Of a stretch of 64,000 bases of DNA, positions 38,196 through 47,300 are shown in pieces. The notes below the pieces were generated by a model. That model was not told the origin of the DNA, did not search any database, and saw nothing but the letters and a program-made list of their open reading frames with translations. A program made the position numbers and the translations under genes. Origin of the DNA: Clitoria ternatea (Eukaryota; Streptophyta; Magnoliopsida; Fabales; Fabaceae); the NCBI GenBank assembly GCA_037962975.1, contig CM075675.1:101733718-101797717 (forward strand). The letters run 5' to 3'. Positions within the stretch are counted from its first letter, which is position 1. Every line of letters begins with the position of its first letter.

Positions 38196-38684
38196 TAAAT
38201 TAAATTACATAAACAATATATATATATATATATGTGTGAGGAAAAGAACATTTTTATCTGATTCTTTAGTTTCATATCTGATGGTTGTTTATTTCCAGGT
38301 TGCTGGAAATAATATTTAAGCCACCCGGCTAAAGTAAATTTGAAGAATAGATTCTCATAATGTCCAATTCAGCCAAAAATTACACTTTAAAATTAAAATT
38401 GAAAATATAAAATTTCGTTTTTGAATAGAATCAATTCTACAATAAACGGGGAATATATAAAATCATTATATTACCATCATATGTGAATATCTGTACTTGC
38501 ATGGTATAAAACTTTTTACCTTTAATTTTGTTAATGGTATAATATTGTGTTTTACAATTAGCACGACAGAACTTCTTTTTCACACATATTATTATTATTA
38601 TACCAAGTTGTCGAAACCAAGTCAGCCTTTCTTCACCCACAAATGTCTCAAATCCTACCATAACTCTCACCCACCAAGAAGTTT

Positions 38685-38689
38685 CCTAC
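38685..38689. repeat. Target-site duplication CCTAC, left copy
   Basis: It precedes the copia 5' LTR and recurs exactly at 45023-45027. This match sets the LTR start at TATTATGAAT rather than at the TG five bases further in. Confidence 0.9.
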
Positions 38690-38892
38690 TATTATGAATA
38701 TTTGTGGATGTCCCCCCCAAAGTTTTGATATTTATAAATATCCCCCTCTCACCTCCTATAAATACCCCCCTCACTCATTAATACACACACTTCTTCTCTT
38801 CAATTTTACTACTCTTTCTTTACTCTCATTATTCTCCTTCCTTCATCTTCAAGTTCACTTTCTTCTCTAATTTCCTCTCTAATTTTATAACA
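38690..38892 (+). repeat. 5' LTR of the copia element
   Basis: 203 bp, TATTATGAAT to TTATAACA. It contains a TATAAATA promoter box at 38757-38764 and a CT-rich transcribed part. It matches the 3' LTR without substitution. Confidence 0.94.
38757..38764 (+). promoter_or_regulatory. TATA box in the copia LTR
   Basis: TATAAATA in the 5' LTR, followed about 30 bp on by a CA-rich then CT-rich stretch where transcription would start. The same box recurs in the 3' LTR. Confidence 0.7.
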
Positions 38893-39006
38893 CGTTATCA
38901 GCACGAGGTTCTGACCAACTGAATTTAAGGTAACATAGAATTTCAGTTTCTTTTCATAATTTCATTTCAATTTATATTATATGTATATATATATATATAT
39001 TATAAT

Positions 39007-39225
39007 AAGTTCCCGAAGAACTTATATTCCACACATCCCAGCAGGATGTATAAAATATTAATAAGTTCCTGAAGAACTTATATTTCAAACATCCCTATGG
39101 GATTTAAAAGAATTCCCGAAGAATTCTTGAAAATATTTACTGATAGTTCTTGAAGAACTAGAAATCAAATAATTTAGAATTCTTGAAGAATTCTTGAAAA
39201 TATTTATGGTTCCTGAAGAACTATA
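39007..39225 (+). repeat. Cluster of short TTCnnGAA palindromes in the copia leader
   Basis: Six related near-palindromes lie in about 220 bp, for example AAGTTCCCGAAGAACTT at 39007, AAGTTCCTGAAGAACTT at 39063, AGAATTCCCGAAGAATTCT near 39109, AGTTCTTGAAGAACT at 39145, AGAATTCTTGAAGAATTCT near 39177 and GGTTCCTGAAGAACT near 39209. Two palindromes of ACATCCCAGCAGGATGT type lie between them. Each unit contains TTCnnGAA, the half pair of a heat-shock element. Function is not known from the sequence alone. Confidence 0.8.
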
Positions 39226-39300
39226 ACCACCTAAGAAATTTAAGAATAAAATAAAATCATAATGTTTAATTATTTTATATTAATTTATTTAATACTTTAT

Positions 39301-39420
39301 GCTTTACTATAGCTTCACAAGTATGCTTTACTATAGCTTCACATGCATGCTTTACTATAGCTTCACAAGTATGCTTTACTATAGCTTCACATGCATGCTT
39401 TACTATAGCTTCACAAGTTG
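39301..39420 (+). repeat. 24-bp tandem repeat, five units
   Basis: The unit GCTTTACTATAGCTTCACAA plus four variable bases (GTAT or TGCAT-like) is repeated five times, alternating between two variants. It lies in the copia leader, upstream of gag. Confidence 0.93.
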
Positions 39421-39689
39421 ATTATTGATTTTGCATTCCATGTCACTAACTTCACAAGCTAATTATTCATTTTGCATTCCATGTCCTGTGTGATTATTGG
39501 TTTTGCATTTTAATATACTCTAACTAATTCTGTACTGTAGCACTGCGTGAGTTATTTTATATTACTTTGTTTTATAATATATAATCATTTTATATTATTA
39601 AATAATTAACTTTTAGACTCATAATTGGTATTTATAATTAATATATATTTTATTTTATATAAATTTGTTAATCAACAAGATAGTATTAA

Positions 39690-39745
39690 TAAGAAATCGA
39701 ACTTAGGTTTATACCTATGATAAGTTATTACCACTTGACCACTAA
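39690..39745 (-). other. tRNA-like pol III box pair in the copia leader
   Basis: Read on the minus strand, TAGTGGTCAAGTGGTAA (A-box-like) is followed by AAGTTCGATTTC (B-box-like) about 25 bp on. This resembles the 5' part of a tRNA-derived SINE or a degenerate tRNA. It does not fold into a clear full tRNA by eye. Confidence 0.35.
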
Positions 39746-40002
39746 TACTTGAATGATATTTTATGAAAATTTTAAATTTTTACTACCGAATCATTTATGT
39801 GAAATTTCATTTAAAATGATTTATTTACTCTATTAAAAAAAAAACTGATATTACTCTTATAATTTAATAAAATATAAAAGTATAATAATTATTATTGACT
39901 TGTTATGATTATTGTTATTACCATCATTATAATGATAATTATAGCTAATATATTGAAGTATTATCTAACTTATTATTTGTAATTTCTTGCATAGAAATAC
40001 AT

Positions 40003-41043
40003 ATGGCAAATATTACCAACCTTGAGTTTGTGGCCCTTGATATTACTGGCAAGAACTATTTATCATGGACATTGGATGCTGAAATCCATTTAGATGCAAA
40101 AGATCTTGGGGAAACAATTAAAGATGGAAATAATGCATCTAGTCAGAACAAAGCTAAAGCCATGATCTTTTTACGCCACCATATCCATGAAGGGTTAAAA
40201 AATGAATATTTAACAGTTAAAGACCCCCTTATTTTGTGGAATAATTTAAAAGAGAGATACGACCATCAAAAAGATATAATTCTTCCAAAAGCCCGTTATG
40301 AATGGATGCATTTGCGTTTACAAGATTTTAAATCTGTAAATGAATATAATTCTGCAATGTTTAAAATTACTTCAAGATTGAAGTTGTGTGGAGAAAAGGT
40401 CACTGAAAGTGATATGTTAGAAAAGACATTCTCCACTTTTCATGCATCTAATATGCTCCTGCAGCAACAATATCGTCAAAAGGGCTTTACTAAATACTCA
40501 GAATTGATTACTTGTCTCCTTGTGGCTGAGCAAAATAATGAATTACTTATGCAAAATCATGAATCTCGTCCAACTGGTACTGCTCCATTCCCAGAAGTGA
40601 ATGTAGCAACACACGATCATCATACTCATGGTCGTGGTCGTGGCCGTAGTCGCGGTCGTGGACGAGGTAATGCTCAGGGACATGGTATTGGTCGTAGTCG
40701 TGGATATGTTTGTGGTCGTGGTCATGGTAGAAATGATAAGAAATCATCATTCACATGGAAAAATAAAGAACATATGAAAAAGGGGACAGATGCTCAAAAT
40801 AGCGAACAAACTAAAAATATCTGCTATCGTTGTGGTAGCAAGGGACACTGGTCTCGAGTTTGTCGCACACCAAAGCATCTCGTAGATCTATACCAAAAAT
40901 CCCTTAAAAATAAAGGGAAAATAATAGAGACAAATTTTACTGGTATAGATGATGATTTCTCTGATTTTAGTATTGATGATTTTCTTACTCTTCCTGAAGA
41001 AGACATTGACCACTCGGTTGGAGAAGGGAGTGCCCCTAAATAA
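40003..41043 (+). CDS. Copia gag (nucleocapsid) protein
   Basis: 346 residues. The N-terminal part (about 1-190) is the plant copia gag domain (YLSWTLDAEIHLDAKDLG, then KARYEWMHLRLQDFKSVNEY) that assembles the particle. Residues about 210-250 are an Arg/Gly-rich stretch of GRGRGRSRGRGRG type, likely RNA-binding. A CCHC zinc knuckle (CYRCGSKGHWSRVC) is near 274. The tail is acidic. It ends at TAA and is separated from pol by 123 bp of AT-rich, non-coding sequence, unlike elements with a continuous gag-pol frame. No disabling mutation is seen. Met at 40003 is the first in frame and starts the conserved domain. Confidence 0.94.
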   Translation: MANITNLEFVALDITGKNYLSWTLDAEIHLDAKDLGETIKDGNNASSQNKAKAMIFLRHHIHEGLKNEYLTVKDPLILWNNLKERYDHQKDIILPKARYEWMHLRLQDFKSVNEYNSAMFKITSRLKLCGEKVTESDMLEKTFSTFHASNMLLQQQYRQKGFTKYSELITCLLVAEQNNELLMQNHESRPTGTAPFPEVNVATHDHHTHGRGRGRSRGRGRGNAQGHGIGRSRGYVCGRGHGRNDKKSSFTWKNKEHMKKGTDAQNSEQTKNICYRCGSKGHWSRVCRTPKHLVDLYQKSLKNKGKIIETNFTGIDDDFSDFSIDDFLTLPEEDIDHSVGEGSAPK

Positions 41044-41166
41044 ATTATTTTAATGTTTCATGTAATTTGTTTTGTTGTAAATTTTGTCTTTATCAATAAA
41101 ATCTTGTTAAACATTATTGTTAATTATATTTTCACTCATGATTTATTTTTATTTATTTAATGAAGA
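41044..41166 (+). other. Gag-pol spacer of the copia element
   Basis: AT-rich and without an open frame of note, although gag and pol happen to be in the same frame. It contains CAATAAAATC near 41093, a possible poly(A) signal. It could mark separate expression of gag from a shorter RNA, as known for some copia elements, or be part of an intron. Both are inference. Confidence 0.5.
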
Positions 41167-44100
41167 ATGAATGCTCATGTGAATGGCGAAGATATATGTC
41201 TCGCAGACAGTGCAACAACTCATACCATTCTCAAGAATGAGAAATATTTCTACCATATAGTACAACAAGAAGCAAATGTTAATACAATATCTGGTAGTAT
41301 AAATATAATTGAAGGCTCCGGCAGAGCCAGTATTTTGTTACCTGGAGGAACAAAATTGCACATTGAAAGTGCATTATTTTCTAAGAAGTCTCAAAGAAAT
41401 TTGTTGAGTTTTAAGGATATCCGCAGAAATGGATACCATATTGAGACCACAAATGAAGGAAATGATGAATATCTATACATTACAAAGTTAATTTCTGATA
41501 AGAAATGTATACTGGAAAAATTGCCTTCATTTTCCTCCGGTTTGTACTACACATATATTAGTACAGTTGAAACAAATGTTATTGTAAACCAGAAGTTTAC
41601 AAATAAGAATAACTTTGTTATTTGGCATGAACGATTAGGCCATCCTGGAACAATAATGATGCGAAAAATAGTTGAGAATTCAAATGGTCATTGCTTGTCC
41701 AGCAGACAAATTCTCCAAACTAATAATTTCTCATGTGCTGCTTGCTCTCAAGGGAAATTAATTACTCGACCATCACCAATGAAAATTGGAAGTGAATCAC
41801 TTACATTTTTAGAGCGTATACAAGGTGATATTTGTGGGCCAATACACCCTTCATGTGGACCATTTAGATATTTTATGGTTTTAATTGATGCATCAACTAG
41901 ATGGTCACATGTTTGCTTATTATCAACTCGTAACCAGGCGTTTGCGAGATTACTAGCTCAATTAATTCGTTTAGGAGCTCATTTTCCTGATTATCCAATT
42001 AAGAAAATACGCCTTGATAACGCTGGTGAATTCACATCTCAATCATTTAATGATTATTGTATGTCCATTGGAATTGATGTTGAACATCCTGTAGCACATG
42101 TTTATACACAAAATGGACTTGCTGAATCATTGATTAAACGTTTGAAATTGATAGCAAGACCATTGTTAATGAGATCAAAACTCCCAATTTCAACTTGGGG
42201 ACATGCAATCTTGCATGCGGCAGCACTTATTCGCATAAGGCCTACAAGTAATCATGAATATTCCCCTTTACAATTGGTTCATGGTAAAGAACCAAATATT
42301 TCCCATCTAAGAATCTTTGGAAGTGCGGTATATGTTCCTATTTCTCCTCCACAACGCACTAAGATGGGACCTCAAAGAAGGTTGGGAATATATGTTGGAT
42401 ATGAAAGTCCATCAATAATAAAATATCTTGAACCTTTAACAGGTGATTTATTTACAGCTCGTTTTGCTGATTGTCATTTTGATGAATCTGTTTTCCCACC
42501 ATTAGGGGGAGAAAATAAACAGTTGGATAAAAGGATCAGTTGGAATGAGATATCTCTCTCACATCTTGATCCTCGAACAAAGCAATCTGAACTAGAAGTT
42601 CAGAAAATAATTAATTTGCAAAATTTGGCAAACCAATTACCTAATGCATTTGCTGATCCAAAAAGAGTGACTAAGTCACACATACCAGCTGTTAATACTC
42701 CAATAAAGATTGATATCCCTGAAGGACAATCTAAATTTGCAAATGAGTCTGAAGCCAAAATAAAACGTGGCAGACCTGTTGGTTCTAAAGATAAAAATCC
42801 TCGGAAAAGAAAAGTAAATAAAGAGGATGGTCGAATCGAGGATATAAAGACTCCAGTAGAGTCTCCTGACATAATCAAGGTTTCAAATCTAGAAGAAACC
42901 AAGGTACTTGAAATTGATACAAATAAAGAGATCTCAATAAATTATGTCATGGATAGAATACAATGGAATCGACCCGAAGTCGATATTGATGAAATTTTTG
43001 CATTCAAGGTAGCTCTTGATATCATAAATGATGATAAAGATCATGAGCCAAAATCAGTTAAAGAATGTGCACAGAGAAATGATTGGCCAAAGTGGAAAGA
43101 TTCAATGCAAGAAGAATTAAACTCACTTGCAAAACGTAAAGTTTTTGGGCCTGTAGTCCAAACACCCAAAGGTGTAAAACCAGTTGGATACAAATGGGTC
43201 TTTACGAGAAAAAGAAATGAAAATGGTGAAATTGTGCGATACAAAGCAAGACTTGTTGCACAAGGATTCTCACAAAGACCTGGTATTGATTTCGAAGAAA
43301 CATATTCACCAGTGATGGATGCCACTACTTTTCGATACTTGATAAGTTTGGCAATCCGTGAAAGGCTTGACTTACGCCTTATGGATGTTGTTGCAGCATA
43401 TTTATATGGATCACTTGAAAATGACATATATATGAAACTCCCTGAAGGATTTAATTTGCCTGAAGCATACAAGACAAATCCTCGAGAAAATTATTCAATT
43501 AAATTGAATAAATCTCTTTACGGACTAAAACAATCTGGACGTATGTGGTATAATTGCCTCAGTGAATATCTGTTGAAAGAAGGGTATAAAAATGACCCGA
43601 TTTGTCCATGTGTTTTTATGAAAAGATTAGGAAAAGAGTTTGTTATAATTGCAATTTATGTAGATGATTTAAACATCATCGGAACTCCTGAAGAGCTCTC
43701 AAAGGCTGTAAATTGTTTGAAAAGGGAATTCGAGATGAAAGACTTGGGAAAAACAAAGTTTTGTCTCGGATTACAATTAGAATATTTAAAGGAAGGAATT
43801 TTGATGAACCAAAAGACTTATACAGAAAAGGTGCTAAAGAGGTTCTATATGGACAAATCACACCCATTGAGCAGTCCAATGGTTGTAAGGTCACTTGAAG
43901 TGAGCAAAGATCCTTTTCGACCTCAAGAGAAAAATGAAGAACTACTTGGTCCTGAAGTACCATATCTCAGTGCAATTGGTGCACTAATGTATCTTGCTAG
44001 TCATACACGACCTGATATATCATTCGCTGTCAATTTGTTAGCAAGACATAGTTCTTTACCCACAAAAAGACATTGGAACGGGATTAAGCACATATTCCGC

Positions 44101-44673
44101 TACCTTAGGGGTACAATGGACATGGGTTTATTTTTCCCATATGTATCTAAGGCAAACCTAATTGGTTATGCTGATGCGGGATATTTGTCTGATCCTCATA
44201 ATGGTCGATCACAAACAGGATATTTGTTCACATGTGGTGGTACAGCAATTTCATGGAGATCCATAAAACAAACAATCACAGCAACATCATCTAATCATGC
44301 TGAAATTCTAGCATTACATGAAGCGAGTCGAGAATGTGTATGGTTGAGGTCTATGATTCAACATATTCAAGGAACTTGTGGCTTGCATGATGGAAAATTA
44401 CCACCAACAATCTTATGTGAAGATAATGCAGCTTGTATCTCTCAGTTAAAGGAGGGTTATATTAAAGGAGATAGGACAAAACATATTTTACCAAAATTTT
44501 TCTTTACTCATGATCTTATAAAGAATGGTGAAATAAATATCCAGCAAGTCCGATCATGCGAGAATCTAGCAGATATCTTTACAAAATCATTACCAACCAA
44601 AGTCTTCGAGCAACTAGTACAGAAGATTGGTCTTCGACGTTTACATAAGTGTTCTGATGAGGGGGAGAATTAA
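41167..44673 (+). CDS. Copia pol polyprotein: protease, integrase, reverse transcriptase, RNase H
   Basis: 1168 residues, uninterrupted. The protease active site is LADSATTHTIL near residue 13. The integrase zinc finger has HERLGHPG near 160 and CAACSQGK near 197. The core Asp are in IQGDICGPI near 225 and IRLDNAGEF near 287, and the Glu in QNGLAESLIKRL near 325. RT begins near 645 (YKWVFTRKRNENGE, YKARLVAQGFSQRPGIDF) and has YVDDLNIIG near 835. RNase H includes YADAGYLSDPHNGRSQTGY near 1005 and CEDNAACI, ending in ENLADIFTKSLP near 1140. All catalytic motifs appear intact. The start could lie a few residues upstream, since the mode of pol expression is unknown. Confidence 0.95.
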   Translation: MNAHVNGEDICLADSATTHTILKNEKYFYHIVQQEANVNTISGSINIIEGSGRASILLPGGTKLHIESALFSKKSQRNLLSFKDIRRNGYHIETTNEGNDEYLYITKLISDKKCILEKLPSFSSGLYYTYISTVETNVIVNQKFTNKNNFVIWHERLGHPGTIMMRKIVENSNGHCLSSRQILQTNNFSCAACSQGKLITRPSPMKIGSESLTFLERIQGDICGPIHPSCGPFRYFMVLIDASTRWSHVCLLSTRNQAFARLLAQLIRLGAHFPDYPIKKIRLDNAGEFTSQSFNDYCMSIGIDVEHPVAHVYTQNGLAESLIKRLKLIARPLLMRSKLPISTWGHAILHAAALIRIRPTSNHEYSPLQLVHGKEPNISHLRIFGSAVYVPISPPQRTKMGPQRRLGIYVGYESPSIIKYLEPLTGDLFTARFADCHFDESVFPPLGGENKQLDKRISWNEISLSHLDPRTKQSELEVQKIINLQNLANQLPNAFADPKRVTKSHIPAVNTPIKIDIPEGQSKFANESEAKIKRGRPVGSKDKNPRKRKVNKEDGRIEDIKTPVESPDIIKVSNLEETKVLEIDTNKEISINYVMDRIQWNRPEVDIDEIFAFKVALDIINDDKDHEPKSVKECAQRNDWPKWKDSMQEELNSLAKRKVFGPVVQTPKGVKPVGYKWVFTRKRNENGEIVRYKARLVAQGFSQRPGIDFEETYSPVMDATTFRYLISLAIRERLDLRLMDVVAAYLYGSLENDIYMKLPEGFNLPEAYKTNPRENYSIKLNKSLYGLKQSGRMWYNCLSEYLLKEGYKNDPICPCVFMKRLGKEFVIIAIYVDDLNIIGTPEELSKAVNCLKREFEMKDLGKTKFCLGLQLEYLKEGILMNQKTYTEKVLKRFYMDKSHPLSSPMVVRSLEVSKDPFRPQEKNEELLGPEVPYLSAIGALMYLASHTRPDISFAVNLLARHSSLPTKRHWNGIKHIFRYLRGTMDMGLFFPYVSKANLIGYADAGYLSDPHNGRSQTGYLFTCGGTAISWRSIKQTITATSSNHAEILALHEASRECVWLRSMIQHIQGTCGLHDGKLPPTILCEDNAACISQLKEGYIKGDRTKHILPKFFFTHDLIKNGEINIQQVRSCENLADIFTKSLPTKVFEQLVQKIGLRRLHKCSDEGEN

Positions 44674-44808
44674 ATATTTGTAATTTAATTATTTTTCATG
44701 AATATACTTTGTAAAGAATGTTGTACTCTTTTTCCTTCACTAGGTTTTTATCCCACTGGGTTTTTCCTAGTAAGGTTTTAACGAGGCACATTCTAAATAT
44801 GGACATCC

Positions 44809-44817
44809 AAGGGGGAG
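44809..44817 (+). other. Polypurine tract of the copia element
   Basis: AAGGGGGAG directly before the 3' LTR. Its end fixes the LTR start at TATTATG, in agreement with the target duplication. Confidence 0.85.
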
Positions 44818-45022
44818 TATTATGAATATTTGTGGATGTCCCCCCCAAAGTTTTGATATTTATAAATATCCCCCTCTCACCTCCTATAAATACCCCCCTC
44901 ACTCATTAATACACACACACTTCTTCTCTTCAATTTTACTACTCTTTCTTTACTCTCATTATTCTCCTTCCTTCATCTTCAAGTTCACTTTCTTCTCTAA
45001 TTTCCTCTCTAATTTTATAACA
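44818..45022 (+). repeat. 3' LTR of the copia element
   Basis: 205 bp, matching the 5' LTR except for one extra AC in a CA repeat. Confidence 0.94.
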
Positions 45023-45027
45023 CCTAC
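45023..45027. repeat. Target-site duplication CCTAC, right copy
   Basis: Exact copy of 38685-38689. Confidence 0.9.
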
Positions 45028-46435
45028 ATATTTGTTTTCTCTGCCAAACAGCCTTGCTTCTATATTTTATGTCTTATGGAAAAATTGGTGATACCAATCC
45101 AACATGCCTTCTTTTTTCATCCACGTGCTTAAACTAGCACACAAAATTAAAGCCAGGCTCACTTCATGTTCTACAATTATATATATGGGTTCATTCTGAG
45201 TGTGTAAGGTTAAAATTCTAGAGAATTATTATAAAAAAATATGATTTCAAGTATAAATGGGGTTACAAAACCTTATTTATATAATAAAAAAATAAAAATT
45301 TTCGCTTTGACCCAATTAATATGAGATAACAATTATTTTTAAGATGTTGAAGAAAATAAAAGTTAAAAGAAGAATCTCGTGGAATCCTTCTTGACTGGGA
45401 GAAATAATATGTTTATTGATTTTTATTTGCAGGTAAAAAAGAATTAATTAGTAGTTTAGGGACCATGCCTAACAACATGATCACAAGCCTACCAAAAGTG
45501 TCAAACTTTTCGGCTAACCTTGTTGGGACTGGAAAATGAATCCGTCTTTGCTTTTATCTAAAAATTTTGTGAATTAGGTTATTATATTATGTTATGGGTG
45601 AGTTTGAACATGTACCTTAATTAAAAAAATAAATTATTCATAAATAAAAATTTATACTGTATATTTGATTATAAATTTATCAAAATAAATAGAAAAAAAT
45701 TATTTTAATAAGTTGCTACATGAAATAAGTTATAAAAAATAAAGTATTTTGTTGAGGTGTAGGACATAGAAAGCACATGATATGTTATATAAGGCCTAAA
45801 CCGGCCGTGACGGTGACATAATTAAAGCCTAAGTTTGGCGGACCCTGCAAAGTCAAGCTATAACGCATTGCACATTAATTAATGTAATTAGCGTTGAATC
45901 GAAATTAATATGTTAATGCTTTTATTCCGGTTCATTCTTATTTTCTGAGTATATGAACTAAAAACTTAATTTATGTAATTAAGGATTCTGATTATATAAG
46001 AATATTGCTTTTGTGTGATTTTAGTGTAAAATAATAAATTTAGGGAACAGATTTGTGTTCACCAATTGGCATTTGGCACGTAATGCAAAGTTGTTGCAAT
46101 GAGTTGAATTTGAATTCGAGAGACATCAAAATTTTAACTTATAAACTATAAAGATTGAGTGGGACTCAGCCTAATTTCTCTACTTCCTGACTTCACATAG
46201 GATAGGATTAATCTCTCACACCATTCCTCAACATACATAGAGCCGTAGGACATCATCCAAGTCCATTACATCTCTTTTCTTTAGTTTTATTTCTTTATTA
46301 TAATAATTATTTATTATTTTTTTAACACATGATAATAACATAAATAAAATAAAATACACTAAATAAAAGAAATAAAAATATACATATATAAAATATTAAA
46401 TAAAATAAAATACAAGTAAAATAAAAATAAACTCC
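45028..46435. other. Intergenic; no gene
   Basis: AT-rich sequence without a recognisable gene, RNA or element end. Confidence 0.5.
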
Positions 46436-46439
46436 ATGT

Positions 46440-47300
46440 CTATGGTGAGAGCGGCAATGGGTTGGGGTGCACAATCAAATGCTACTAAGATACGCTCAAC
46501 CTGACACTAAAGGTAGTGTTCCTCCTTTTCCTCCTCTATAGATTGGTCATCCAAGGCAGCATCAAAATGATAATGACTACCCCTAGATGACTCATCCTAG
46601 GTTTGCAACTGGTCAAAGTACGCATGCAACCAATTATACCATGCTAGTTGACCTATAACGTCTTGCAACTGAGATTTAAATGTATTAATGTGTGAAGTCA
46701 ATGTCCATCCATAGTTGAATCATCATAGTCACCTCAAGAGGCTTGCCTCCAGCCTCGAGCTCAACTAGGCGCTTGTTGTACTCCTCTTACTCATTAATAC
46801 ATTTAAAATTATCAATAATGTTGAGTTAATTAATTAAATTTGAAATGGAATTATGTTGATTACAACTTACAATCATGTGACACAAACATTCATCAACAAG
46901 TCCCTCTTGCTCAATTGTTTTCGGTGAGTCACTAGAAACAACTCAATGATTATTAAATTCATACAATATAGAACACATAAATAGATAAATAACTTATCGG
47001 CAATTTGACAATGTCAACATGTAGCAGATTACTTGTAGTCTACAGTGAACCACCCTTATTGATATTTCGATTGAACCTATTCTGCTCCCGAACCACCTGA
47101 TATTCAAGATTTTCCCACTTAACGAGTAGACCAACCTATGTAGCCTTCCCGAACCATGCAGGATAGGTAGGGGTTCAATGGTCAAGGCCCTTTATATGGG
47201 TCTTCCTTAGTATATCACCGAGGCATGCCCTCCGACCTTTGTGAATGTGACCTTTTATCGTATCCTCGTGCCTAGGCGCAAAAGTCACATCCTCCTATAG
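46440..47300 (-). pseudogene. Decayed En/Spm (Ptta) transposase-like gene
   Basis: Minus-strand fragments resemble the plant Ptta/En/Spm transposase family. 47294 to about 47175 reads EDVTFAPRHEDTIKGHIHKG and onward to a stop; 47102-47043 reads YQVVREQNRFNRNINKGGSL, matching the conserved segment in which a K/R-rich stretch ends in G-G/S; 46913 to 46880 gives EQEGLVDECLCHMI; 46790 gives EEYNKRLVELEAGG. Stops and frame changes lie between them, so no functional protein is made. There may also be an intron in 46790-46870. Recognition is from family memory and should be searched. Confidence 0.6.

Larger units (their letters stand above)
38690..45022 (+). mobile_element. Ty1/copia LTR retrotransposon, apparently complete and recent
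   Basis: 6333 bp, plus strand. LTRs of 203 bp (38690-38892) and 205 bp (44818-45022) differ only by one AC dinucleotide in a short CA repeat. Internal parts in order are a 1.1-kb leader, gag (40003-41043), an in-frame spacer, pol (41167-44673) in the copia order protease-integrase-RT-RNase H, and a purine tract AAGGGGGAG at 44809-44817. The 5-bp CCTAC duplication is perfect. LTR ends are TATTAT...ATAACA, so the canonical TG is TA in both LTRs. Both coding frames are uninterrupted. The primer site is not a clean initiator-Met match: CGTTATCAGCACGAGG follows the LTR. Confidence 0.97.

Noticed and set aside
40543..40750. His/Thr-rich minus-strand frames
   Set aside because: Antisense shadows of the Arg/Gly-rich part of copia gag.
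42600..43963. Minus-strand frames of 95-143 residues
   Set aside because: Shadows of the intact copia pol frame.
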